Shown here one piece after another: positions 21,177 to 28,733 of a stretch of DNA of 64,000 nt. A program made the translations under genes and the position numbers. The stretch covers positions 1,116,001 to 1,180,000 of the forward strand of contig NZ_CP084876.1 of NCBI RefSeq assembly GCF_020525925.1. The letters are read 5' to 3'. Numbering within the stretch: the stretch's first letter is position 1; each line of letters begins with the position of its first letter. Origin of the DNA: Klebsiella quasipneumoniae subsp. quasipneumoniae (GTDB lineage Bacteria; Pseudomonadota; Gammaproteobacteria; Enterobacterales; Enterobacteriaceae). The notes under the pieces are model-generated. The model was not told the origin of the DNA, searched no databases, and was given only the letters and a program-made list of their open reading frames with translations.

Positions 21177-21269
21177 GGTGAGGTGGCCGAGAGGCTGAAG
21201 GCGCTCCCCTGCTAAGGGAGTATGCGGTCAAAAGCTGCATCCGGGGTTCGAATCCCCGCCTCACCGCCA
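21177..21269 (+). tRNA. serV: tRNA-Ser (GCU)
   Basis: A 93-nt type II tRNA with paired acceptor GGTGAGG / CCTCACC, a long variable arm, anticodon GCT in the loop CTGCTAA, TTCGAAT T-loop, and encoded GCCA 3' end. First gene of the tRNA cluster after csrA. Confidence 0.98.
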
Positions 21270-21273
21270 TTTT

Positions 21274-21350
21274 GCATCCGTAGCTCAGCTGGATAGAGTA
21301 CTCGGCTACGAACCGAGCGGTCGGAGGTTCGAATCCTCCCGGATGCACCA
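21274..21350 (+). tRNA. tRNA-Arg (ACG), copy 1
   Basis: A 77-nt tRNA with acceptor GCATCCG / CGGATGC, anticodon ACG in loop CTACGAA, T-loop TTCGAAT, encoded ACCA end. First of four identical copies corresponding to argVYZQ; lies 4 nt after tRNA-Ser. Confidence 0.98.
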
Positions 21351-21426
21351 TCTTCTTTCTGAATTAAGAGAGAAGAGCGCTGTGAAAGCAGCGGCCCGCA
21401 GTGCGAGGCATAATCGAGTCACTCTA
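21351..21426 (+). repeat. Degenerate rtT-like spacer after tRNA-Arg copy 1
   Basis: The spacer contains GCAGCGGCCCGCAGTGCGAGG and a downstream CGAGTCACTCT, a diverged form of the spacer repeat at 21578-21709 (GCAACGGCCCGTAGGGCGAGG and CGAGTCATCCT). It lacks the tRNA 3' tail. Confidence 0.5.
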
Positions 21427-21500
21427 CCGATTAGGCCGTCATACTCAGTGTGGCATGTGTTAGTTGTGACACTGACGCGTAGTAAAGCAAGTTTCCCGAT

Positions 21501-21577
21501 GCATCCGTAGCTCAGCTGGATAGAGTACTCGGCTACGAACCGAGCGGTCGGAGGTTCGAATCCTCCCGGATGCACCA
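21501..21577 (+). tRNA. tRNA-Arg (ACG), copy 2
   Basis: Identical 77-nt sequence to the copy at 21274-21350, with encoded CCA. Preceded by CCCGAT and followed by an rtT-like repeat. Confidence 0.98.
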
Positions 21578-21709
21578 TATTATCCTTAGTAACAGCAATA
21601 TCGTTGTTACATGGTCTGCGAAATTTTCGCCAGCACCAGGGAGGATAACGTTGCGTAAGCAACGGCCCGTAGGGCGAGGCGTAGACGAGTCATCCTCCCG
21701 GATGCACCA
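21578..21709 (+). repeat. rtT-like repeat ending in a tRNA-Arg 3' tail (A)
   Basis: A 132-bp spacer unit that begins TATTATCCTTAGTAACAGC, contains the hairpin CGTTGC-GTAA-GCAACG, and ends with the last 18 nt of tRNA-Arg (ATCCTCCCGGATGCACCA, 21692-21709). This is the structure known as the rtT repeat from the E. coli tyrT locus and catalogued as RtT RNA. Confidence 0.7.
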
Positions 21710-21765
21710 TTCTTGCCTGATTCTGATTATTCAGATGAATTCTGTAGTAAACTAGTTATTCCGAT

Positions 21766-21842
21766 GCATCCGTAGCTCAGCTGGATAGAGTACTCGGCTA
21801 CGAACCGAGCGGTCGGAGGTTCGAATCCTCCCGGATGCACCA
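21766..21842 (+). tRNA. tRNA-Arg (ACG), copy 3
   Basis: Identical 77-nt copy, anticodon ACG, encoded CCA. Lies 56 nt after the end of repeat A. Confidence 0.98.
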
Positions 21843-21913
21843 TATTCTCCTTAGCAACAGCGAAAATGTTGTTTCATGGTCTGCGAAATTATCGTCAGCG
21901 CCAGGAGAGTAAC
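21843..21913 (+). repeat. Truncated rtT-like repeat
   Basis: The first about 70 bp of the spacer unit (ATTCTCCTTAGCAACAGCG to CAGCGCCAGGAGAG) without the hairpin and tRNA tail, between tRNA-Arg copies 3 and 4. Confidence 0.6.
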
Positions 21914-21938
21914 CCCGCAGTACAATCGCTTTCCCGAT

Positions 21939-22015
21939 GCATCCGTAGCTCAGCTGGATAGAGTACTCGGCTACGAACCGAGCGGTCGGAGGTTCGAATC
22001 CTCCCGGATGCACCA
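21939..22015 (+). tRNA. tRNA-Arg (ACG), copy 4
   Basis: Identical 77-nt copy, anticodon ACG, encoded CCA; last intact tRNA of the cluster. Confidence 0.98.
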
Positions 22016-22147
22016 TATTCTCCTTAGCAACAGCGAAAATGTTGTTTCATGGTCTGCGAAATTATCGCCAGCATCAGGGAGGATAACGTTGCGTAAGCAA
22101 CGGCCCGAAGGGCGAGGCGCAGCCGAGTCATCCTCCCGGATGCACCA
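22016..22147 (+). repeat. rtT-like repeat ending in a tRNA-Arg 3' tail (B)
   Basis: A second full 132-bp unit, the same length as unit A and nearly identical to it. It carries the CGTTGC-GTAA-GCAACG hairpin and ends with the last 18 nt of tRNA-Arg at 22130-22147. Confidence 0.7.
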
Positions 22148-22235
22148 TATTCTCCTTAGTAACAGCGAAAATGTTGTTTCATGGTCTGCGAAATTATCGC
22201 CAGCACCAGGGCGGATAACGTTGCGTAAGCAACGG
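22148..22235 (+). repeat. rtT-like repeat, 3' truncated (C)
   Basis: A third unit directly follows B in tandem and runs to the GCGTAAGCAACGG hairpin, then stops. With B it forms the same one-and-a-partial tandem layout seen at other rtT loci. Confidence 0.65.
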
Positions 22236-22386
22236 AACCCTCTTCACGCTTCCCTCGCCATCCCGATAACCGCGTTTTTCATCCCAGTTTCATCCGACTT
22301 TTTTATTGGCAAGCCGCGCTTTCCACTATAATTTATCCTTGTATATCAGCGTTATCAGGCTGAGATAAATGCAAGGAGAGAAATCC

Positions 22387-22701
22387 ATGAAATGGTTCAA
22401 AGCAATACCTGCTTTTTGCGCGACGCTGCTGGTGGCGACGGTCCTCGCTGGCTGTGCCGGTTCGTCCACCAAAGAAAGTACCGGCGGTTACATTGACGAT
22501 ACCGTGGTGACCACTAAGGTGAAAACGGCGCTCTTTAACGATAAAGACATCAAGTCCTCTGAAATCAGCGTCCAGACCTTTAAAGGCCGCGTCCAGCTGA
22601 GCGGATTTGTCTCCTCCGCGGAAAGCGCTAAACGGGCGGTGGAAGTCACCCGTCGGGTGCAGGGTGTGCGAATGGTCGAAAACGATCTGCGTATTAAATA
22701 A
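22387..22701 (+). CDS. BON-domain lipoprotein
   Basis: The ATG at 22387, preceded by AAGGAG, opens a 104-residue lipoprotein with lipobox LAGC (Cys22) and a single BON domain (about residues 35-104: VTTKVKTALFNDKDIKSSEISVQ and GRVQLSGFVSSAESAKRAVE). It resembles one half of OsmY or DolP and should sit in the periplasm facing a membrane. The gene is an addition between the tRNA cluster and yqaB relative to E. coli. Function of single-BON lipoproteins is poorly defined. Confidence 0.88.
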   Translation: MKWFKAIPAFCATLLVATVLAGCAGSSTKESTGGYIDDTVVTTKVKTALFNDKDIKSSEISVQTFKGRVQLSGFVSSAESAKRAVEVTRRVQGVRMVENDLRIK

Positions 22702-22726
22702 GGCCGGCTATCCGGTCTGATGCCTG

Positions 22727-22746
22727 AAGGCGCCTGTGGGCGCCTT
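22727..22746 (+). terminator. Terminator after BON lipoprotein gene
   Basis: Perfect 8-bp stem AAGGCGCC / GGCGCCTT with loop TGTG, followed by TGTCGTCT; weak T-run. Confidence 0.55.
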
Positions 22747-22826
22747 TGTCGTCTGCGCCGCTGGCCGCGACAACGACCGGCTTTTGCGTTACAGTAACCA
22801 TTCATTAACCGGTTGGTGAGAAGACG

Positions 22827-23393
22827 ATGTACGAAGGTTACGCAGGACTGATCTTTGATATGGATGGCACCATCCTCGATACCGAGCCGACCCACCGTCA
22901 GGCATGGAACGAGGTGCTGGGCCGCTACGGTATGCGTTTCGACGAACAGGCGATGGTCGCCCTCAATGGCTCACCGACCTGGCGGATTGCCCAGGCGATT
23001 ATTGAACTCAACCAGGCGGATCTCGATCCACATCGCCTGGCGCAGGAAAAAACCCTGGCCGTTAAGGCGATGCTGCTGGATAGCGTACGCCCATTGCCGC
23101 TGATCGAGGTGGTCAAAGCGTGGCACGGCCGTCGCCCGATGTCGGTCGGCACCGGTAGTGAAAGCGCCGTCGCCGAAGCGCTGCTGGCGCACCTGGGCCT
23201 GCGTCATTACTTCTCCGCGGTGGTGGCGGCCGATCATGTGGTCAACCATAAACCCGCGCCCGATACCTTCCTGCTGTGCGCCGAGCGCATGGGCGTCGCG
23301 CCGGAAAAATGCGTGGTCTTCGAAGATGCCGACTTTGGTCTGCAGGCGGCGAAGCGCGCGGGAATGGACGCTGTAGACGTGCGTTTGCTGTGA
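22827..23393 (+). CDS. yqaB: Fructose-1-phosphate/6-phosphogluconate phosphatase YqaB
   Basis: HAD-superfamily phosphatase of 188 residues, the same length as E. coli YqaB. Motif I is FDMDGTILDTEP (nucleophile Asp near residue 11), motif II lies in VGTGSES, the lysine in NHKPAPDTF, and motif III in VFEDADFG. It dephosphorylates small sugar phosphates in the cytoplasm. Its TGA overlaps the GTG start of yqaA. Confidence 0.95.
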   Translation: MYEGYAGLIFDMDGTILDTEPTHRQAWNEVLGRYGMRFDEQAMVALNGSPTWRIAQAIIELNQADLDPHRLAQEKTLAVKAMLLDSVRPLPLIEVVKAWHGRRPMSVGTGSESAVAEALLAHLGLRHYFSAVVAADHVVNHKPAPDTFLLCAERMGVAPEKCVVFEDADFGLQAAKRAGMDAVDVRLL

Positions 23394-23818
23394 GCGACGC
23401 GCTGTCACTCCTCTCGCTGTTTGCCAGTAGCTTTTTAAGCGCCACGCTGCTTCCCGGCAATTCGGAGGTTGTGCTGGTTGCGATGCTTCTTACGGGGGTT
23501 AGTCATCCGTGGTGGTTAGTATTAATAGCAACAATCGGCAATAGCCTTGGAGGGGTAACTAACGTTATTCTGGGGCGCCTGTTTCCGCTGCGTAAAACCT
23601 CGCGCTGGCAGGAGCGGGCGGCCGGCTGGCTTAAGCGCTACGGCGCGGTGACGCTGTTGCTAAGCTGGGCGCCGGTTGTCGGCGATTTACTGTGTTTGCT
23701 GGCGGGATGGATGCGCATTTCCTGGGGACCGGTACTCTTTTTCTTATGCCTTGGAAAGGCGCTGCGCTATATCGTCATTGCGGCAGCGACGCTTCAGGGC
23801 ATGACGTGGTGGCACTAA
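23390..23818 (+). CDS. yqaA: DedA-like inner membrane protein YqaA
   Basis: The GTG at 23390 gives 142 residues beginning MSDALSLLSLFASSFLSATLLPGNSE, matching E. coli YqaA in length and sequence. It is a short member of the SNARE-associated/DedA family with about four membrane segments and the GNSLGGVTNVILGR motif near residue 50. It is coupled to yqaB (GTGA overlap) and lies 66 bp before gshA. Physiological role is not established. Confidence 0.93.
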   Translation: MSDALSLLSLFASSFLSATLLPGNSEVVLVAMLLTGVSHPWWLVLIATIGNSLGGVTNVILGRLFPLRKTSRWQERAAGWLKRYGAVTLLLSWAPVVGDLLCLLAGWMRISWGPVLFFLCLGKALRYIVIAAATLQGMTWWH

Positions 23819-23884
23819 TTGGACTGATAGTTCATCCATTACAATTATGCTTATTCAAACGATTTCGACAGGCGGGAGGTCAAA

Positions 23885-25441
23885 TTGATCCCGGACGTAT
23901 CACAGGCGCTGGCCTGGCTGGAAAAACATCCGCAGGCCCTGCAGGGTATTCAACGTGGTCTGGAGCGGGAGACGCTGCGCGTGAACGCAGACGGTACGCT
24001 GGCGACGACCGGTCACCCTCTGGCGTTAGGCTCAGCGCTGACGCATAAATGGATTACCACCGATTTTGCCGAAGCTTTACTCGAGTTTATTACGCCGGTG
24101 GACGGCGATATTGAGCATATGCTGACCTTTATGCGCGATGTCCATCGCTATACCGCGCGTCAGCTTGGTGACGAGCGGATGTGGCCGCTGAGCATGCCTT
24201 GCTATATCGCCCCCGGTCAGGATATTGAGCTGGCGCAGTACGGCACCTCTAACGTGGGACGCCTGAAAACGCTGTATCGCGAGGGGCTGAAGAACCGCTA
24301 CGGCGCGCTGATGCAGACTATCTCCGGCGTGCACTATAACTTCTCGCTGCCGATGACGTTCTGGCAGGCGAAGTGCGGTGTGGAAGACGCTGAAAGCGGG
24401 AAAGAGGCCATTTCGGCAGGCTATTTCCGCACGATTCGTAACTACTATCGCTTTGGCTGGGTGATCCCGTATCTGTTCGGCGCCTCGCCGGCGATTTGCT
24501 CTTCATTCCTGCAAGGAAAGCCGACGTCGCTGCCCTTTGAGGAGACGGGCAACGGCATGTACTACCTGCCGTACGCCACCTCGCTGCGCCTCAGCGACCT
24601 CGGTTATACCAATAAGTCGCAAAGCAATCTCGGAATTACGTTTAACGATCTGCACGAGTATGTGGCAGGATTGAAGCGCGCGATTAAAACGCCGTCGGAA
24701 GAGTACGCCAAAATCGGGCTGGAAAAAGACGGTAAGTATCTGCAGATCAACAGCAATATCCTGCAGATTGAAAACGAACTCTATGCGCCGATCCGCCCGA
24801 AACGCGTCACCCGTCGGGGCGAAACCCCGTCCGATGCGCTGCTGCGCGGCGGCATTGAGTACATTGAAGTGCGTTCGCTGGATATCAACCCGTTCTCGCC
24901 GATCGGCGTTGACGCCCAGCAGGTGCGTTTCCTCGATCTGTTTATGGTTTGGTGCGCGCTGGCCGACGCGCCGGAGATGAGCAGCGATGAGCTGCTGTGC
25001 ACTCGCACCAACTGGAATCGGGTGATTCTGGAAGGCCGTAAGCCGGGCTTAACGTTGGGCATCGGCTGCGAAAGCGCGCAGTTCCCGCTGGCGCAGGTAG
25101 GTAAAGATCTGTTCCGCGATTTACGCCGCGTGGCGCAGACGCTGGACAGCATTCACGGCGGCGAGGCCTATCAACAGGTCTGCGATGAGCTGCTGGCCTG
25201 TTTTGACGATCCGGAATTAACCTTCTCAGCCCGCATTCTGCGTTCTATGATTGAAGAAGGGATTGGCGGAACCGGCCGTGCGCTGGCCGATCGTTACCGC
25301 ACCCAGCTGCGTGAAGAGCCGCTGGAGATCCTGAGCGAAGAAGACTTCATCGCCGAGCGCGACGCGTCGGTGGCGCGACAGAAGAAAGTAGAAGCGGAAG
25401 ACAGCGAGCCGTTTGAGGCGCTGTTGGCGCGGCACGCGTAG
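23885..25441 (+). CDS. gshA: Glutamate--cysteine ligase
   Basis: Makes gamma-glutamylcysteine, the first and limiting step of glutathione synthesis. The 518-residue protein begins at a TTG codon preceded by GGGAGG, the same rare start used in E. coli, which should hold expression low. It is the proteobacterial type 1 enzyme: [14 protein letters not shown] near residue 20, [23 protein letters not shown] and [12 protein letters not shown] are all present. The sRNA MicA is encoded on the other strand just downstream. Confidence 0.98.
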   Translation: MIPDVSQALAWLEKHPQALQGIQRGLERETLRVNADGTLATTGHPLALGSALTHKWITTDFAEALLEFITPVDGDIEHMLTFMRDVHRYTARQLGDERMWPLSMPCYIAPGQDIELAQYGTSNVGRLKTLYREGLKNRYGALMQTISGVHYNFSLPMTFWQAKCGVEDAESGKEAISAGYFRTIRNYYRFGWVIPYLFGASPAICSSFLQGKPTSLPFEETGNGMYYLPYATSLRLSDLGYTNKSQSNLGITFNDLHEYVAGLKRAIKTPSEEYAKIGLEKDGKYLQINSNILQIENELYAPIRPKRVTRRGETPSDALLRGGIEYIEVRSLDINPFSPIGVDAQQVRFLDLFMVWCALADAPEMSSDELLCTRTNWNRVILEGRKPGLTLGIGCESAQFPLAQVGKDLFRDLRRVAQTLDSIHGGEAYQQVCDELLACFDDPELTFSARILRSMIEEGIGGTGRALADRYRTQLREEPLEILSEEDFIAERDASVARQKKVEAEDSEPFEALLARHA

Positions 25442-25461
25442 CGGTCGAAGCGCTGGAAAAG

Positions 25462-25536
25462 AAAAAGGCCACATCACTGTGGCCAAACTTTCATCTCTGA
25501 TTCAGGGATGATGATGATAATAAATGCGCGTCTTTC
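25462..25536 (-). ncRNA. micA: MicA sigma-E-dependent small RNA
   Basis: On the minus strand between gshA and luxS, the transcript starts GAAAGACGCGCATTT, contains TCATCATCATCCCTGA (the ompA-pairing region) and ends with the stem GGCCACA / TGTGGCC and a T-run. This is the position and sequence pattern of MicA, which represses ompA with Hfq under envelope stress. It is about 75 nt; the copy has one more ATC triplet than E. coli MicA as I recall it. Confidence 0.93.
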
Positions 25537-25542
25537 ATATAC

Positions 25543-25569
25543 TGAGACTCGCGGCTGAACAAAGAGTTC
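25543..25569 (-). promoter_or_regulatory. Sigma-E promoter of micA
   Basis: On the minus strand TGAACTC (GAACTC core 25564-25569) and TCTCA (25543-25547) are separated by 16 bp and end 7 bp before the predicted MicA start at 25536. This fits the sigma-E consensus GAACTT-N16-TCTGA. Confidence 0.7.
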
Positions 25570-25606
25570 ATTTTATTTTAAAAAAATTCACTCCCGGAGG
25601 TGACGA

Positions 25607-26122
25607 ATGCCGTTGTTAGATAGTTTCACAGTCGACCATACCCGAATGGAAGCCCCAGCGGTGCGTGTCGCGAAGAAAATGAACACGCCGCATGGCGATG
25701 AAATCACCGTATTCGATCTGCGCTTCTGCGTGCCGAACCAGGAAGTGATGCCGGAGCGCGGTATCCACACCCTGGAGCACCTGTTCGCCGGCTTTATGCG
25801 CGATCACCTGAACGGGAATGGCGTGGAAATTATCGACATTTCGCCGATGGGCTGCCGCACCGGGTTCTATATGAGCCTGATTGGTACGCCGGACGAGCAG
25901 CGCGTCGCCGACGCCTGGAAAGCGGCGATGGCCGACGTGCTGAAGGTGCAAGATCAGAACCAGATCCCGGAGCTGAACGTCTACCAGTGCGGGACCTATA
26001 CCATGCACTCGCTGGAAGAGGCGCAGGAGATCGCTCGTCATATCATTGAGCGCGATGTGCGCATCAACAGCAACGACGAACTGGCGTTGCCGAAAGAAAA
26101 ACTGCAGGAACTGCACATCTAG
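25607..26122 (+). CDS. luxS: S-ribosylhomocysteine lyase
   Basis: Cleaves S-ribosylhomocysteine to homocysteine and DPD, the precursor of AI-2. The 171-residue protein has the metal ligands His54 and His58 (HTLEHLF) and Cys128 (YQCGT), and the catalytic Cys83 (GCRTGF). RBS GGAGGTGACGA precedes the ATG. It is divergent from MicA, whose promoter lies about 40-60 bp upstream. Length is that of E. coli LuxS. Confidence 0.98.
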   Translation: MPLLDSFTVDHTRMEAPAVRVAKKMNTPHGDEITVFDLRFCVPNQEVMPERGIHTLEHLFAGFMRDHLNGNGVEIIDISPMGCRTGFYMSLIGTPDEQRVADAWKAAMADVLKVQDQNQIPELNVYQCGTYTMHSLEEAQEIARHIIERDVRINSNDELALPKEKLQELHI

Positions 26123-26174
26123 TGCTTCCGCCGCGGCCCGACGCCTGTCGCCGGGCCGCTCTCCCGACGCCGCC

Positions 26175-26942
26175 ATGACGACCACCACCACCTTCTCCTT
26201 TCAGCACCGCCCGCTGGTGCCCTTTGCCCATGATTACGCTCACGGTGACCAGGAAGACTGGCATCAGCATGACTGCGCCCAGCTGCTGCATATTTTAAGC
26301 GGCGTGGTGCGGGTGGCGACGCCGGCAGGCTACTGGGTGGTGCCGCCCGGGCGCGGCGTCTGGCTGCCGGCGGGAACGCCTCACGCGCTGCGCATGACCG
26401 GCAACGTCGCGGCGCGCACGTTGTTTATCGATCCGCTGGCGCGCGCCGATCTTCCGGCGGGCTGCCAGATCGTACAGATCACGCCGCTGCTGCGGGAACT
26501 GATCGTCTCTTCCCTGGCGCTGGCCGAGCGCTATGCCCCCGCCAGCCGCGACGAACGGATTTATGAGCTGATCCTCGATGAGATCCGCGGGATGGCGATC
26601 CTGCCGTTTGGCCTGCCGGAGCCGCAAAGCGAAACGCTGCGCCGGCTGTGTCAGCAGGTGCGCGAGGCGCCGGGCGACGTCTGGAGCAGCAGCCAGGCGG
26701 CGAAGGCGTGCAGCATGAGCGAGCGAACCCTGAACCGCCATTTTCAGCAGCAGACTAGCCTGACGTGGCGCGAGTGGGTGCGCCGGGCGAAGCTAATGGA
26801 AGCGTTGATTCGCCTGGCGCAGGGCCACTCCGTGCTGCGGGTGGCGCTGGAGCTGGGCTACGGCAGCCACAGCGCCTTCAGCGCCATGTTTCGTCGGGTG
26901 ATGGGCGTCGCCCCCAGCGACTATTTTCGTCCCCCGGCCTGA
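26175..26942 (+). CDS. AraC-family transcriptional regulator with cupin sensor
   Basis: The ATG at 26175 gives 255 residues: an N-terminal AraC-type cupin (WHQHDCAQLLH near residue 25, then GRGVWLPAGTPHAL) and a C-terminal double helix-turn-helix (SQAAKACSMSERTLNRHF and VALELGYGSHSAFSAMFRRV). It resembles the transporter-linked AraC regulators with a small-molecule cupin; the ligand is unknown. It lies 52 bp after luxS on the same strand and converges on leuA2, overlapping its 3' end by 22 bp. Both are insertions between luxS and emrB relative to E. coli. Confidence 0.88.
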   Translation: MTTTTTFSFQHRPLVPFAHDYAHGDQEDWHQHDCAQLLHILSGVVRVATPAGYWVVPPGRGVWLPAGTPHALRMTGNVAARTLFIDPLARADLPAGCQIVQITPLLRELIVSSLALAERYAPASRDERIYELILDEIRGMAILPFGLPEPQSETLRRLCQQVREAPGDVWSSSQAAKACSMSERTLNRHFQQQTSLTWREWVRRAKLMEALIRLAQGHSVLRVALELGYGSHSAFSAMFRRVMGVAPSDYFRPPA

Positions 26943-28597
26943 TCGGCGGCGCTGAGCGCATTGCACAGCGCCTGCAGCGAGGCGCGCGCCACGTCATTAT
27001 CGATACCCACGCCCCAGTAGCTTTCTCCTTGCGGAAAAACGCAGCGGATATAGGCCACCGACCGGCTGTCGCTGCGCGCGCCGAGGGTATGCTCATGATA
27101 GTCCTTGATCATAAACGGTTGCCGAAACAGCGCGCTGAGGCCGCTGGCTGCGGCGGAGAGCAGGCCGTTGCCCTGGCCCTGCAGGCGTCGGGTTTCGCCG
27201 TGGTGACGCAGCGTTGCCTGCAGGGAAAGCTGGCCATTCTGCTGGCTGGCGCTCTGATAATCGACCAGCGTCAGCGCAGACTGCGTCTGCAGCCCGTAGC
27301 GCGTGCGGAACAGCTGCCACAGCGCATGGTGGGTCATCTCTTTGCCGTCGCTATCGGTGGCCTGCTGAACGTGCTGGCTGAAGTCCTGCTGCAGCCCGCG
27401 GGGCAGCTTCAGGCCATGATTTTGTTCGATAAGCCAGGCGCTGCCGCTTTTCCCCGACTGGCTGTTGACGCGGATCACCGCCTCATAGCTGCAGCCAATA
27501 TCCTGCGGGTCAATGGGCAGGTAGGGCATCCGCCATGGGTCGCCAGGCTGACGGGCATCAAACCCTTTTTTGATCGCATCCTGATGGGAACCGGAGAAGG
27601 CAGTGTAGGCCAGACTTCCCGCCCACGGGTGGCGCGGGTGAACGGGGATCTGATTGCAGTTTTCCACCACTTCCACCACCCGGTTCATCTGCTCGAAGCG
27701 AAGCTCAGGGTCGATGCCCTGGCTGTAGAGATTCATCGCCAGCGTCACCAGACAGACATTGCCGGTGCGTTCGCCGTTGCCAAACAGGCAGCCTTCCACC
27801 CGGTCGGCACCGGCCATCACCGCCAGCTCGGCGCTGGCGACGCCGGTGCCGCGGTCATTGTGCGGATGCACGCTGATGCAGACTTCGCCGCGGCGGGAGA
27901 AGTGGCGGCAAAAATATTCGATCTGATCGGCATAGACATTCGGGGTGTTGACTTCCACCGTCGCCGGCAGATTGACGATCATCGGTCGCTCGGCGCAGGG
28001 CTGCCAGACATCCGCCACCGCTTCGCAAATCTCAAGCGCAAACTCGGGCTCGGTGAAGCAGAAGGTTTCAGGCGAATATTCATATTGCCAGCGGGTCTCT
28101 GGCTGCTGTTCGCACTGCTGACGGATAAGCCGGGTGGCGCGGGTCGCGAGGGCGATCACCTCGGCCTTGTCCATGCCGAAAACCAGCTCGCGGAACAGCG
28201 GCGCGGTGGCATTGTAGAGGTGGACGGTGGCCCGGCGGGCGCCGCGCAGCGCCTCAAAGGTGCGCAGGATCAGCGGGTCTCGCGCCTGGGTCAGCACCTG
28301 GATAGTGACATCCTCCGGGATGCGCTGTTCGTCAATCAGCTGGCGGACAAAGTTGAAGTCGGTTTGTGAAGCGGAAGGGAAGGCGACCTCAATCTCTTTA
28401 AAGCCGCACTCCAGCAGCAGATCCCAGAACTGCAGTTTGCGGGCGCTGTCCATGGGCTCCGCCAGCGCCTGGTTGCCGTCGCGCAGGTCGGTCGACAGCC
28501 AGCGTGGGGCGTGGCTGATTTGCCGGTCCGGCCAGCGGCGGTCGGGCAGGGTAATCGGCGGATAGGGACGGTACTTTTCAGCAGGATGGCTCAGCAT
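26921..28597 (-). CDS. 2-isopropylmalate synthase, yeast/actinobacterial type
   Basis: Condenses acetyl-CoA with 2-oxoisovalerate, the first step of leucine synthesis. The 558-residue protein is a DRE-TIM metallolyase whose opening motif is STDLRDGNQAL near residue 35, with metal ligands in SVHPHNDRG and the GNGERTGNV segment, followed by a C-terminal LeuA allosteric domain. It is the longer second class of LeuA, different from the leuABCD-linked enzyme. RBS AAGGAGAA precedes the ATG. It stands alone between emrB and the AraC gene, so it may serve a non-standard role; that is inference. Confidence 0.92.
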   Translation of the reverse strand: MLSHPAEKYRPYPPITLPDRRWPDRQISHAPRWLSTDLRDGNQALAEPMDSARKLQFWDLLLECGFKEIEVAFPSASQTDFNFVRQLIDEQRIPEDVTIQVLTQARDPLILRTFEALRGARRATVHLYNATAPLFRELVFGMDKAEVIALATRATRLIRQQCEQQPETRWQYEYSPETFCFTEPEFALEICEAVADVWQPCAERPMIVNLPATVEVNTPNVYADQIEYFCRHFSRRGEVCISVHPHNDRGTGVASAELAVMAGADRVEGCLFGNGERTGNVCLVTLAMNLYSQGIDPELRFEQMNRVVEVVENCNQIPVHPRHPWAGSLAYTAFSGSHQDAIKKGFDARQPGDPWRMPYLPIDPQDIGCSYEAVIRVNSQSGKSGSAWLIEQNHGLKLPRGLQQDFSQHVQQATDSDGKEMTHHALWQLFRTRYGLQTQSALTLVDYQSASQQNGQLSLQATLRHHGETRRLQGQGNGLLSAAASGLSALFRQPFMIKDYHEHTLGARSDSRSVAYIRCVFPQGESYWGVGIDNDVARASLQALCNALSAADQAGGRK

Positions 28598-28698
28598 AGT
28601 GTTCTCCTTAATAGTCAGCCTCTATCCTGCCCGAGCGCCGGCTGGCGGGCTTTCGCAAACGAGACAGAAACTAGCGAGAACTGGACAACCTGACGCCG

Positions 28699-28723
28699 TA
28701 AAAAAGGGACCCGCAGGTCCCTT
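28699..28723 (-). terminator. emrB terminator
   Basis: On the minus strand AAGGGACC-TGCG-GGTCCCTT is followed by a T-run, 11 bp after the emrB stop: a standard intrinsic terminator. Confidence 0.85.
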
Positions 28724-28733
28724 AATGTGAGGC

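Noticed and set aside
21274..22235. Genomic island attachment at the tRNA-Arg cluster, suggested by the tRNA 3' fragments
   Set aside because: There is no integrase, and the fragments are part of regular rtT-like spacer units rather than att repeats flanking foreign DNA.
26765..28369. 534-codon open frame antisense to leuA2
   Set aside because: Mirror of a real GC-rich gene, no domain, and it begins inside the AraC regulator gene.
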